Assembly (NCBI GenBank): GCA_913056385.1
Contig: CAJXND010000003.1
Location: forward strand, 18,690 to 82,689
Reading direction: 5' to 3'
DNA: 64,000 nt
Source of the DNA: an uncultured Ectothiorhodospiraceae bacterium
Lineage (GTDB): Bacteria > Pseudomonadota > Gammaproteobacteria > Nitrococcales > Nitrococcaceae
In this document: positions 9,291 through 19,900 of the stretch, piece after piece
How positions within the stretch are numbered: the stretch's first letter is position 1
Layout of the letters: each line of letters begins with the position of its first letter
Notes under the pieces: model-generated
What the model was told of the DNA's origin: nothing
What the model saw: the letters and a program-made list of their open reading frames with translations, nothing else
Database searches by the model: none
Translations under genes and position numbers: made by a program

Positions 9291-10730
9291 TCAGCCGACC
9301 GGGACGGTCTGCGTCTCGGTGAACTCGAAAAGCCCCTCGAGGCCGCCCTCGCGGCCGAAGCCGGACTGTTTCATGCCACCGAAGGGCGCCTCCGGCGTCG
9401 GACCGCTGCCGGTGTTCAGCGCCGCATGGCCGAAGCGGAGGCGCTCGATGACCCGATGGCCGCGGTCCGGGTCGGCGGTGAAGACGTAGCAGGCGAGGCC
9501 GAAGTCGGTGTCGTTGGCCATGCGCACCACCTCGGGCTCGTCGGCAAAGGTGATGATCGGTACCAGCGGGCCGAAGGTCTCCTCGCGATAGCAGGCCGCC
9601 TCCGCCGGGACGTCGAGCAGGACCGTCGGCGGGTAGAAGGTCCCGGCCAGGCCGCTCGCATCGCCCTGGTAGATCTGCTGTGCGCCGCGGGCCAGGGCAT
9701 CTTCCACGTGCCGCTGCACCTTGGCGACGGCCTTCTCGTCGATCAGCGGACCGAGGCGCGTGCCGTCCTTCATGCCATCGCCCACGGTCAGCGCCTTGAC
9801 CCGCTCGGCCAGTTTGTCGGCGAAGGTGGCCGCGACATCGGCATGCACGAAGATGCGGTTGGCGCAGACGCAGGTCTGGCCGCCGCCCCGGAACTTGTTG
9901 CCGATGAGCTGATCAGCCGCCTGATCGAGATCAGCGTCATCGAAGATGATGTACGGCGCATTGCCACCCAGCTCGAGGGTGAGCCGCTTCACACCGGGTG
10001 CGGACTGGCGGATCAGCTCGCGACCCACCTCGGTGGAGCCGGTGAAGCTGATCACCCGCACCGAGGGCGCCTCGAACAGCGCATCGGTGATCGGCCCTGC
10101 CGAGCCCATGACCAGGTTGGCCTTGCCCGCGGGCAGTCCGGCCTCGCGCTCGAGCAGGGTAAACAGCGCGATCATTGTCAGCGGTGTCTTCGACGAGGGC
10201 TTGATCACGCTGGGGCAGTCGGCGGCGATGGCCGAGGAGAGCTTCTTGGCGATCATGCCGATGGGGAAGTTCCAGGGCGTGATCAGGCCGACGACGCCGG
10301 CGGGCCGATAGTGGACATGCCAGGTGCAGTCGCGCGGATGCTCGTCCAGCGTATGGGGTGCCAGGGCGTCGATGTGCGCGGCGGCATAGCGGAAGAATCC
10401 GGCGGCGTAATCCGCCTCGCCCTGCGCCTCGGCCAGCGGCTTGCCGTGCTCCATGCAGAGAATGCGGCCGATCTCCTCGCGGTTGGCGATCAGCGCATCG
10501 GCGATGGCATCCAGCCAGCGGCGGCGCTGTTCGCGGTCGGCGGGCTGCTCCAGGGCGGCCTCCGCCGCGGCGATGGCCCGCCGGGTCTCGTCACTCCCCA
10601 TGGCGGCGACATCCGCCAGGTGACCGTTGTCGACCGGATTGGTCACTGCGAGCGTGCGGCCACTGTCGGCCATGACCCATTCGCCGTTGATGTAGCCGCC
10701 GAGTGACGGGAGCAGGGGAGAGTCGATCAT
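9291..10730 (-). CDS. gabD: NAD(P)-dependent succinate-semialdehyde dehydrogenase family
   Basis: TPWNFPIGMIAKKL, FTGSTEVGRELI, LELGGNAPYIIFDDADLD, GGGQTCVCANRI motifs. Confidence 0.88.
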   Translation of the reverse strand: MIDSPLLPSLGGYINGEWVMADSGRTLAVTNPVDNGHLADVAAMGSDETRRAIAAAEAALEQPADREQRRRWLDAIADALIANREEIGRILCMEHGKPLAEAQGEADYAAGFFRYAAAHIDALAPHTLDEHPRDCTWHVHYRPAGVVGLITPWNFPIGMIAKKLSSAIAADCPSVIKPSSKTPLTMIALFTLLEREAGLPAGKANLVMGSAGPITDALFEAPSVRVISFTGSTEVGRELIRQSAPGVKRLTLELGGNAPYIIFDDADLDQAADQLIGNKFRGGGQTCVCANRIFVHADVAATFADKLAERVKALTVGDGMKDGTRLGPLIDEKAVAKVQRHVEDALARGAQQIYQGDASGLAGTFYPPTVLLDVPAEAACYREETFGPLVPIITFADEPEVVRMANDTDFGLACYVFTADPDRGHRVIERLRFGHAALNTGSGPTPEAPFGGMKQSGFGREGGLEGLFEFTETQTVPVG

Positions 10731-10760
10731 GAAGCGCCTCGTTCGGTTGGGTTGCGTGAA

Positions 10761-11741
10761 TCAGGTGGAGGGGACGAAGCCGTGGGCCTTGTCCACCGTG
10801 TTGTTCAGCGTCTCGCCCGCACGCCAGCGCTCGAAGTTGTCGATGAACTGCTGGGACAGGGCGGTTTTCCAGCCGATGAAATCACCGGCCATGTGGGACG
10901 AGATGTGCACATTGGGCAGCGCCCAGAGCGGGTGCTCCGGCGGCAGCGGTTCCTGCTCGAAGACATCCAGGGCGGCGCCGTCGATGGCCCCGTCGCGCAG
11001 GGCATCGACCAGCGCATCGGTCTTGACGATGGGCCCGCGGCCGATGTTGATCAGCCGGGCACCGGGCTGCATGGCCCGGAACTCGGCCTCGCCGAACAGC
11101 CCCTCGGTGTCGGCGGTGAGCGGCGCGGCAATGACCACGAAGTCGTAGTCGGGCAACACCGAGATCAGATCGGCCTGGGCATAGATGGCGCCGAAGTCGT
11201 CGTCACCCGGCCGGGCGCGGCGGCCGACGCCGTCGGGGTTCATGCCCACCGCGCCACAGAGGTGGGCGATCTGGCGGCCGATGGAGCCGGCCCCCACCAC
11301 GAGCACGCTGCGCCCGGCCACCGGCTCGGTTTCGCGGTGCTGCCACTGATGGGCCTGCTTGAGTTGCCAGTTGCCGGCAAAGTCCTTGCAGAAGGCAATG
11401 ATCTGGCCGAGGACGTACTCGGCGATGCAGCGGTCGAAGATGCCGCGGGCATTGGTGACCGGGATGTCGCTGTCGCGCACCTCCGGGATGAGCAGTGCAT
11501 CGACGCCGGCACTGGTGGCGTGGATCCACTCCAGTGCGTCGGCCGCCGGCCAGGCCTCGGCCAGGGCCTCGGTGCGAAAGTCGGTGACGCAGAGCACGCG
11601 AGCGCCGGGGAGGGTGGCGCGGAGGCGCTCGGCATCGTCGGCGACCTGCAGCTCGGCCACCGCGTCAAGCGTGTGCATTCCCTCGGGAACCCCCTCGCCG
11701 GGCGCGGTCAGAACAACGATTTTGGGCCGGGCCTCGGTCAT
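10761..11741 (-). CDS. D-2-hydroxyacid dehydrogenase (NAD-binding)
   Basis: VGAGSIGRQIAHL Rossmann motif, INIGRGPIVKTDALVDAL; ATG at 11741 preferred over the longer ORF. Confidence 0.85.
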   Translation of the reverse strand: MTEARPKIVVLTAPGEGVPEGMHTLDAVAELQVADDAERLRATLPGARVLCVTDFRTEALAEAWPAADALEWIHATSAGVDALLIPEVRDSDIPVTNARGIFDRCIAEYVLGQIIAFCKDFAGNWQLKQAHQWQHRETEPVAGRSVLVVGAGSIGRQIAHLCGAVGMNPDGVGRRARPGDDDFGAIYAQADLISVLPDYDFVVIAAPLTADTEGLFGEAEFRAMQPGARLINIGRGPIVKTDALVDALRDGAIDGAALDVFEQEPLPPEHPLWALPNVHISSHMAGDFIGWKTALSQQFIDNFERWRAGETLNNTVDKAHGFVPST

Positions 11742-11913
11742 CGGATGCTTCCTTTTGTGGCGGGTTTGACCGCATGGACGGTAAACACCCCCGATGCACC
11801 GCGTCAACTGCGTCAGAATGCGCTTTCAGGGGGCTTGACCGCTTTCTTCGCGAGGTCTAGCTTCGCGTTGATATCCGACGTTGTTCCGACCCGCAGCAAA
11901 AGGGGATCCGATT

Positions 11914-13119
11914 ATGGTGAATCCGGTGGAGATGGACCAGGGCGATCAGGCCGAGGCGCCGCTGTTCAGCCCCTCCCTTCAGGCCATTCCGATGCCTGGC
12001 ATCCGGCGGATGATCAACACCGCCGCCGGCATGGAGGATGTCATCCATCTGTCCATCGGCCAGCCCGACTTCCCCACGCCGCAACACATCGTCGAGGCGC
12101 ACATCGATGCGCTGCGCGACGGCTATACGGGCTACACCATGGACGCCGGTCTGCCGGAGCTGCTGAGCGAGCTGGCGCGCTACTACAGCAATCGCTACGA
12201 CCGCGAGCTCACCGAGGACAATTTCCTCGTTACCACCGGCGCCACCGAAGCCATGTACCTGGCGCTCACGGCGACGGCCGCGCCCGGTCGGCAGTTCATC
12301 GTCACCGACCCGACCTTCCTGCTCTATGCGCCGCTCATTCGCATGAACGGCGGCGAGGTGAAGATCATCCCGACGCGCCCGGAACATGGCCATCAGATCG
12401 ACCCGCAGGAGGTGATCGACGCCATCGGCATGCGGACCTTCGCGATCGTGCTCAATTCACCGAGCAACCCCAGTGGTGCGGTCTACCCGCGGGAGACCAT
12501 CGAGGCGATCGTCCAGGAGGCCGCCTACCGCGGTGTCTACGTCTTCGCCGACGAGGTTTACGACCACATCCTGCTGGAGGAGGGGATGGAATTCCCCAGC
12601 GTGATCAACTGCACGTCGGACCTCGATCACGTGATGTCGATCTCGAGCTTCTCCAAGACCTTCAGCATGGCGGGCTTCCGCATCGGCTGGATGATCTCCA
12701 GCCAGGGGGCGATCAAGAAGCTGCGGCGCTATCACATGTTCACCACCACGGTCGCGAGTACGCCGGCGCAGTGGGCGGGCGTGGCCGCCCTCCAGGGGGA
12801 CATGCGCTGCGTCGATGACATGAATGCCGAGTACCGGCGCCGCCGCGACCGGGTGGTGGAGCTCGTCAGCGAGACGCCGCATCTGACCGGCTATGTGCCC
12901 CAGGGGGCGTTCTACGTGTTCCCGTCGCTGCCGCCGCGCACCGATGCCACGGACCTCTCGCTGCGCATGCTCGAGGAGACCGGCGTGTGCGTGATCCCCG
13001 GCGATGCCTTCGGCGATACCTGCAGCAATGCCATCCGCATCAGCTTCTCGAACGCCATGGAGAACATCGAGGAGGCGTTCGCGCGGATGCAGCCCTGGCT
13101 GGCGAAGCAGAAGTTCTAG
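11914..13119 (+). CDS. Class I/II PLP-dependent aminotransferase
   Basis: GATEAMYLAL, NSPSNPSGAVY, SISSFSKTFSMAGFRIGW (PLP-Lys); ATG at 11914. Confidence 0.9.
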   Translation: MVNPVEMDQGDQAEAPLFSPSLQAIPMPGIRRMINTAAGMEDVIHLSIGQPDFPTPQHIVEAHIDALRDGYTGYTMDAGLPELLSELARYYSNRYDRELTEDNFLVTTGATEAMYLALTATAAPGRQFIVTDPTFLLYAPLIRMNGGEVKIIPTRPEHGHQIDPQEVIDAIGMRTFAIVLNSPSNPSGAVYPRETIEAIVQEAAYRGVYVFADEVYDHILLEEGMEFPSVINCTSDLDHVMSISSFSKTFSMAGFRIGWMISSQGAIKKLRRYHMFTTTVASTPAQWAGVAALQGDMRCVDDMNAEYRRRRDRVVELVSETPHLTGYVPQGAFYVFPSLPPRTDATDLSLRMLEETGVCVIPGDAFGDTCSNAIRISFSNAMENIEEAFARMQPWLAKQKF

Positions 13120-13146
13120 CAGGGGGGGTGCCGTCGGGTGGCGGCG

Positions 13147-14691
13147 TCAGTCGTCCAGCCAGTGCACGCGGTAGAGGTCCAGGCGCCGGTCCTTGGCGTT
13201 CTGGACCGAGCCCTCGGCGCGGAGCTGCTTCAACTTGTCCATGTCCAGATCCACCACCAGCGTCATCTCGGTGTTCGGTGTCGATTCGCTGACGATCCCG
13301 TCGTGGGGGAAGGCGAAATCCGAGGGTGAGAACACCGCCGCCTGGGCGTACTGGATTTCGATGTTTTCCACCCGCGGCAGGTTGCCCACGCTGCCGGTGA
13401 TGGCCACGTAGCACTCGTTCTCGATGGCCCTCGCCTGGGCACAGCGCCGCACCCGCAGGTAGGCGTTCTTGGTGTCGGTCCAGAACGGCACGAACAGGAT
13501 CCGCATGCCCTGGTCGGCGAGCAGCCGACAGGCCTCCGGGAACTCCACGTCGTAGCAGACCAGAATGCCGATCTTGCCCACGTCGGTATCGAAGGCCTTG
13601 AGCGCATCACCGCCCTGCACACCCCAGTAGAAGCGCTCGTCGGGGGTGGCATGGAGCTTGTAGTGATTGTCGATGGTGCCGTCACGCCGACACAGGTAGG
13701 CGACGTTGTAGAGCGCGTTGTCATCGTAGACCGGCATGGAGCCGGCGATGATGTTGATGTTGTAGGACACGGCCATGCGGCTCATGGCATCGGTGATCTC
13801 GCCGGTGTACTGGGCGAGGCCGCGCATGGCCTCGGCTGGATCCTCCTGGTTGAACTGGGCGAGCAGCGGCGCGTTGAACAGCTCCGGGAAGAGGATGAAG
13901 TCGCAGTTGTAGCCGGCCATGGCATCGACGAAGAACTCGATGTTCGACATCAGGTCCTCGAAGTTGGTCACCCGACGCATCTGCCACTGCACGGTGCCGA
14001 CCCGTACCGTGGACTTGCGCCCGCCGATGAGCGGTGTGCGGTCGCTCTCGTAGAAGATGTTGTCCCACTGCAGCAGCGTGGCGAAGGCGCGGGAGTCCTG
14101 ATCCTCCGGCAGATAGGCGGTGATCACCCGGCGGACGTGGAAGTCGTTGGCGAGCTGGAAGGAGAGGATCGGATCGTAGAGCTCGCGGCGCTTGACCAGA
14201 TCGATATACTCCTCGGGCTTCATCTCGCCGGCGTGCTCGCGGTAGCCGGGCATGCGGCCGCCGGCCACGATGGCGCGCAGGTTGAGGCTGCGGCAGAGCT
14301 CCTTGCGGGCGTCGTAGAGTCGGCGGCCAAGGCGCATGCCGCGGTACTCGGGATCGACAAAGATGTCGACGCCGTAGAGCACGTCGCCGTTGGGGTCGTG
14401 ATTGCTCAGGTAGCCGTTGCTGGTGATCTCGTCGTACTTGTGCCGGTCGCCGTAGCGGTCGTAGTCGACGATCATGGAAATGGTGCCGGCGACCACACGG
14501 CCGTTGTCCTCGATGCAGATCTGGCCCTCGGCGAAGCGACTGACCTGTGCGGCGAACTGCTTGCGGGTCCAGGCGCCTCCCAGATCGGGATAGACCTGGT
14601 CCATGATGTGCTTGACATCGGGGTAGTCCGACAAGCGCAGATGGCGTAGCCGCAGGCGATGTTCCTCGGTGCTGGCGTCCTGTTCACTCAT
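13147..14691 (-). CDS. Bifunctional GNAT acetyltransferase / carbon-nitrogen hydrolase (nitrilase superfamily) fusion
   Basis: N-terminal GNAT fold (DIFVDPEYRGMRLGRRLYDAR), C-terminal nitrilase with catalytic VCYDVEFPE; MSEQDASTEEH start at 14691. Confidence 0.88.
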   Translation of the reverse strand: MSEQDASTEEHRLRLRHLRLSDYPDVKHIMDQVYPDLGGAWTRKQFAAQVSRFAEGQICIEDNGRVVAGTISMIVDYDRYGDRHKYDEITSNGYLSNHDPNGDVLYGVDIFVDPEYRGMRLGRRLYDARKELCRSLNLRAIVAGGRMPGYREHAGEMKPEEYIDLVKRRELYDPILSFQLANDFHVRRVITAYLPEDQDSRAFATLLQWDNIFYESDRTPLIGGRKSTVRVGTVQWQMRRVTNFEDLMSNIEFFVDAMAGYNCDFILFPELFNAPLLAQFNQEDPAEAMRGLAQYTGEITDAMSRMAVSYNINIIAGSMPVYDDNALYNVAYLCRRDGTIDNHYKLHATPDERFYWGVQGGDALKAFDTDVGKIGILVCYDVEFPEACRLLADQGMRILFVPFWTDTKNAYLRVRRCAQARAIENECYVAITGSVGNLPRVENIEIQYAQAAVFSPSDFAFPHDGIVSESTPNTEMTLVVDLDMDKLKQLRAEGSVQNAKDRRLDLYRVHWLDD

Positions 14692-14759
14692 GGAATTGAG
14701 GATATCATGGGGCCCTCTCGGGTCAGAGAGCCGAACACTCAACACGGCAGGAGCTGGAG

Positions 14760-15152
14760 ATGAACGAGAATCTGTCCGCCGAGCAGCGCCAGACACTGCG
14801 AACGGCCCTCGAGAACGAACAGGCCGCCCTGCGAGAGGAGATCCGCAGCGAGGTGCTGGCCGCCGATCTGCATCGCGCCGAGGATATCGCCGACCGTGTC
14901 CGGGACCCGGGTGACGAATCGCTGGTCGATCTGCTGGCGGACATCGAGTACGCGGACATCGACCGCCATATCCAGGAGCTGCGGGCCAACGAGGCGGCCC
15001 TGCGGGCCTGGCATGAAGGCGGCTACGGGATCTGCGTGGATTGCGGCGAGCCCATCCCGTTCGCGCGTCTGCAGGCTTCGCCGTCGGTGTCACGCTGCAT
15101 TGACTGCCAGGAAGCCCGTGAGCGCGCCGGGGGACGGCCACCACGCCTCTGA
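14760..15152 (+). CDS. TraR/DksA family C4 zinc-finger protein
   Basis: GICVDCGEPIPFARLQASPSVSRCIDCQ zinc finger. Confidence 0.88.
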   Translation: MNENLSAEQRQTLRTALENEQAALREEIRSEVLAADLHRAEDIADRVRDPGDESLVDLLADIEYADIDRHIQELRANEAALRAWHEGGYGICVDCGEPIPFARLQASPSVSRCIDCQEARERAGGRPPRL

Positions 15153-15160
15153 AACGGGCC

Positions 15161-16900
15161 GTGGGAGGCATGGGGTGCGGGTTGTATCGATGGCGCCTTG
15201 CACTGGTCGTTGCCGGGATGCTCGTCGGCAACGCCGTGGCCGAGGTACGCCTGACCCTTGCCGGTGTGGAAGGCGAGGCCGCTGAGAACATCCGCGCCTA
15301 TATCGATCCGGCGGTGGAACTCGACTCCGACCTGGCCGCGGATCTGTACCGGGACCGGGTCCGCCGCGATGTGGCCGAGGCACTGGAGGCGCTGGGCTAT
15401 TACCAGGCACAGAGCCGTATCGGTCTCCGCTCGGTGCAGGGTCACTGGATGCTCTCCGTGGACGTCGATCCCGGCCCGCGGGTGACGGTGCGCAGCGTCG
15501 ATGTGCGCATCACGGGGGCGGGCCGGGACGACACCGCCTTCCAGACGCTCATCGGGCGTCTTCCCCTGCGTTCCGGCGAGTCCCTCAACCAGGCCGACTA
15601 CGAGCGCAGCAAGCGGGCCCTGCGCAACCTGGCCCTGCAGCGGGGCTATTTCGATGCGCGTTTCACCACCGCCCGCCTCGCCGTCAATGTCCCCGACGGC
15701 TGGGCGGATGCCACGCTGGTCCTGGCAACGGGGGGGCGATATGCGCTCGGCGAGGTGAGCTTCTCCGCGACGCCCTTCCGGCGCTCTTTCCTGGAGCGGC
15801 TGGTGCCGTTCGATCCCGGCACGCCCTACACCGCCGACGCCGTGGCCGATCTCAACAGCCGGCTGCTCGAGAGCGGTTACTTCAGCGACGCACTGGTCGA
15901 GACCCGCCGCGACGAGGCGGTGGATGGGCGTATTCCGGTGCAGGCCGATGTGGTCACCCGCGACCGCAATACCGTGACCACCGGGATCGGCTATTCCACC
16001 GACGAGGGCCCGCGCACCCGGCTCGGCTTCGAGCGGCACTACATCAATAACCGCGGCCATCGGCTGAACAGCGAGCTGCGTCTGTCGACGGTGCGTCAGA
16101 GCGTCGACGCCCGCTACGAGATCCCGCTTGCCGATCCGCTCAACGACTATCTGTCGCTGGCCACGGGCTGGGCGAATGCCGACATCGAGGACAGCCGCAG
16201 CGAGCGCTATACCGTCTCGCTCAGCCGGCGTCAGGGGTTCACGTCGGGCTGGGTGCGCACGCAGTCGCTGCGCTGGCTCGACGAGCGATTCAGCGCCGGT
16301 CTGGACTCGGGGACGACCCGCCTGCTGATGCCCGGCATCGCCTTCACGCGGACCCGTTCCCGCGGGGGCATCGATCCCTACCGCGGAGACCAGCAGACCT
16401 ACTCGGTGGAGGTGTCGGCCCGTGACTTCCTGTCGGACCTGGATATCGCCCGCCTGAGGCTGAGCAACACCTGGCTGCGCAGCCTCGGCGAGCGCAACCG
16501 CTTCCAGTTGCGGGCCGACGTCGGCGCCATCGCCACCAATGACTTCGATCAGACCCCCACGTCGCTGCGCTTCTTCGCCGGGGGCGACCAGAGCGTGCGC
16601 GGGTTCGCCTACAACAGCCTCGGCCCCCGGGACGCCAGCGGTGACGTGATCGGCGGGCGCTATCTCGCCACCGGCAGTTTCGAGTACAGCTACAAGGTGT
16701 TCGGCAACTGGCGTCTGGCGACTTTCGTGGATGCCGGTAATGCGTACAAGCGTATCGACGACTTCGATCCGGCGGTGGGCACGGGATTCGGGGTGCGCTG
16801 GTCGTCCCCGGTAGGTCCCCTGCGGCTGGACTTTGCCTGGGGGGTGAGCCGCGAGGATATCCCCTTCCGCTTGCATATCTCCGTGGGACCACCGTTCTGA
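15161..16900 (+). CDS. tamA: Autotransporter assembly factor TamA (Omp85 family)
   Basis: POTRA repeats plus Omp85 barrel (FFAGGDQSVRGFAYNSLGP, FVDAGNA, SSPVGPLRLDFAWG). Confidence 0.92.
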   Translation: MGGMGCGLYRWRLALVVAGMLVGNAVAEVRLTLAGVEGEAAENIRAYIDPAVELDSDLAADLYRDRVRRDVAEALEALGYYQAQSRIGLRSVQGHWMLSVDVDPGPRVTVRSVDVRITGAGRDDTAFQTLIGRLPLRSGESLNQADYERSKRALRNLALQRGYFDARFTTARLAVNVPDGWADATLVLATGGRYALGEVSFSATPFRRSFLERLVPFDPGTPYTADAVADLNSRLLESGYFSDALVETRRDEAVDGRIPVQADVVTRDRNTVTTGIGYSTDEGPRTRLGFERHYINNRGHRLNSELRLSTVRQSVDARYEIPLADPLNDYLSLATGWANADIEDSRSERYTVSLSRRQGFTSGWVRTQSLRWLDERFSAGLDSGTTRLLMPGIAFTRTRSRGGIDPYRGDQQTYSVEVSARDFLSDLDIARLRLSNTWLRSLGERNRFQLRADVGAIATNDFDQTPTSLRFFAGGDQSVRGFAYNSLGPRDASGDVIGGRYLATGSFEYSYKVFGNWRLATFVDAGNAYKRIDDFDPAVGTGFGVRWSSPVGPLRLDFAWGVSREDIPFRLHISVGPPF

Positions 16901-19900
16901 TGCCGGGCCTGCGCAGCATTCTCCTGACGCTGATCTTCGGCCTGGCCCTGGGCGTGGCCTGGCTGATCAGTACCACCGACGGCGCACGTTGGCTGGCGGC
17001 GCGGGGCGAGGCCATGGTGCCCGGGCTGGCGGTCTCGGTGGTCTCGGGCAATCTCTGGGACGGGATGGTGCTCGCCGATCTGGTCTGGTCGGCGGATGAC
17101 CGGCGCATGGCCGCCGAGCGGGTGGTGCTCGACTGGCGCCCCGACTGTCTGCTGCGCTGGCGGATCTGTATCGATCGCCTGGATGTTGTCGGTGTCCAGG
17201 TGGACTGGCCGGCGGCGCCGGTGCCGGAGGAGGCCGCCGAACCGTCGCCGAGCGGTCATCCCCTGGATGCCCTCCCGGATCGGATCCGCCTGCCGGACCT
17301 CACCCTGCCGGTGGATGTCATCGTCGAGGCGCTTCAGATCGAGCAGGTGGCGATCCGGCGCGGGGATGATGCAGGGGACCCTCCCACCCTGGCCCTGGAC
17401 TCCATCGATCTGGCCGCTCGCCTTGTCGATAACCGGCTGACCCTCGACCACCTGGCGTTGGCCGGCGGACCGGGCCGGGCCCGCCTGTCCGGAGAGATCG
17501 TGCCGGCGGGGGCCTGGCCCATCGACCTGCGCGGGTCGGTGGAGCCGGCCGGCGCGCTCACCGCTGGCGAATCGGTTCGGGTAGCCGGGCGATTGAACGG
17601 CGAGGCGGGCGATCTCCGGTTCAGCGGCGATCTGTCCGGCGCCCGGACGGCGCGGTTCGACGTCGACCTCCGCCTGCTCGGCCCGTCGCGGCAGGTGACG
17701 GCGAGCATCGAGTCGGGGCAGGGCCGGCTTGCCTTCGATGTCCGTCTGAACGACACGCTGCAACTCGATGGCAACCTCCAGGCACCCTCACTGGCTGCCT
17801 TTTGGCCGGGGCTCTCCGGGCGGCTCGAGGGCCGTTTCGAGGTCAGCGGCAAGCCGCTCCGACCATCGGTGACCGGCACGTTGAGCGCCGAGTCGGTTGC
17901 CTATCAGGGACTGGCCCTGGCGCAGGCGGATTTCGACGCGGACTGGTCGGCGCAGCGCGGTGGCGAGATCGATCTTCGACTGCGCGGGCTGGTGCGGGAG
18001 GACACCCGACTGGGCGACCTGCATCTGTCCCTGCGCGGCGAGCCGGCCCGCCATCGCGTCGTCGTGGAGGCCAGCGACGGACCACTCGCGGCGCGGATGG
18101 TGGCCCATGGCGCCATGGATGCCGCCGCCGGTACCTGGGCCGGGGCGATCACCGAGGCGACGTTCACCGCCGCCAGCCGGCGCTGGCGGATGACGGGCGA
18201 ACCAATGCTGGACGTCAGTCCGGGGCGGGTCAGACTGGCCGGTCACTGCTGGCGCTGGCAGGACGTCCGGGTCTGTGCCGAACCGCTGTTGGCCGATCGC
18301 GATCGGGCGCGTGCACGACTGCGCCTCGCGCGCATGCCGCTGGCCCTGCTCGAGCCCTATCTTCCGGAAGGGTTTGCATTGCCCGGCGATGTGACCGGGA
18401 CGGCGGCCTTCGACTGGCAGCGCGACACCGGGCCCAGTGCCCGGGTGACGCTGGTCAGCGCCGACGGTCGCATCGAGGTGCCGCAGGATGGCGGCGACGG
18501 CACCCTGTCACTGAATTACGACCGTATCGTCGTCGATGCCGATCTGCGCCCCGATCAGGCGAACCTGCGGCTCGGCCTGGCGTCCCCGGCCATCGGCACC
18601 GGGGGCGTTGTTGTGCAGACCGACCCGGCGGATCCCACGCGCCCGCTCGATGGCATCGTCTGGCTTGATGGTGTTCCCCTGGCGCCGCTCGCCGCGACGT
18701 TGCCGCAACTGCGCCGCATCCGGGGTCTGCTGCAGGCCCGGGGCGAGTTGCATGGCACGCTGGCGGATCCGGTTTTCCGTGGGTCGCTGCGCGTTGCCGA
18801 TGGTGAGCTTCTGCCAACGGCGCTGGTCACGCCGTTGGAGGCGATCAACCTGACCGCGCGCATCGACGGTCGGGTGGTGACCCTCGAGGGCGGCTTCCGG
18901 GCCGGTGATGGCGAGGCCAGCGTGGATGGACGGCTTGACTGGCGGCAGGCTGCGCCGCGCGGCCGGATCGATCTGACCGGCGAGGATCTGGCGATTGATG
19001 TCGGTACGCTGGCCGAAATCAAGGTCAGCCCGGATATGGGTCTGGAGATGACGCCGGAGACACTGCGGCTGACCGGCGAAGTGCGCGTGCCGGCGGGCGA
19101 GCTCCGGCTTGATCAGCGGGCACCGGGGGCCGTGCGGGTGTCGGCGGATACCGTGCTGGTGGATACCGCGGGCGAGCCCCTGGCCAGCGCCGAGGCGCAG
19201 GCCGGCGGCCGGACGCTGGAGAGCGACCTGCGGGTGGTGCTGGGGGATGCGGTGACATTCTCCGCCCAGGGGGCGACGGGGCGACTCGGCGGTGAGCTGC
19301 GCCTGCGCCAGATCGGCGCTGAGGGAGCCGAGGGCGAGGGCGTGCTGAATATCCTCGATGCGAGCTACGAGGCCTATGGACAGTCGCTGTCCATCCGCCG
19401 CGGGCGCCTGATCTTTGCCGGGCCGCTGGGCCGGCCACGGCTGGATATCGAGGCCGTCCGGGCGTCGGCGGATATCCTGGCGGGCGTGCGGGTGACCGGC
19501 CCTGCCGATGACCCGCAGGTGCGGCTTTTCTCGAGCCCGACGATGCCCCAGGCAAGCATTCTGTCCTACCTGGTCACTGGCCGGCCGCCCGGCCAGGGCA
19601 CGCCCAGCGAGGAGGCCCTGCTGAGCCGTGCGGCGTTGTCACTGGGTGTGTTCGGCGGTGGACGGCTGGGCTCGGCCATCGCCGAGGAGCTGGGGGTCGA
19701 GGACTTTCAGCTCGAGGCCACCGGTCAGGGCGATGAGGCGCAGGTGGCGGTCAGCGGCTATCTCGCCCCCAACCTGATGGTGCGCTATGGCGTCGGCGTG
19801 TTTCAGCCGCAGAACACGCTCAGCCTGCGCTATTACCTGACCGGCCAGCTCTATCTGGAGGCCGTGAGCGGCGCGGAGAACGCCCTCGACCTCTTCTATT

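Noticed and set aside
11801-11815. Direct repeat GCGTCA-ACT-GCGTCA and two TTGACCGC copies between the hydroxyacid dehydrogenase and aminotransferase genes
   Set aside because: Short repeats in a divergent promoter region. They could be operator half-sites, but they are too short to support without conservation data.
10752-12818. 688-aa plus-strand ORF
   Set aside because: It spans the D-2-hydroxyacid dehydrogenase (antisense) and then a shifted frame of the aminotransferase; no domain logic.
13147-15291. 714-aa reading of the GNAT-nitrilase ORF including 200 extra N-terminal residues
   Set aside because: The extension is antisense to the DksA-family gene. The natural start MSEQDASTEEH at 14691 is followed directly by the GNAT domain.
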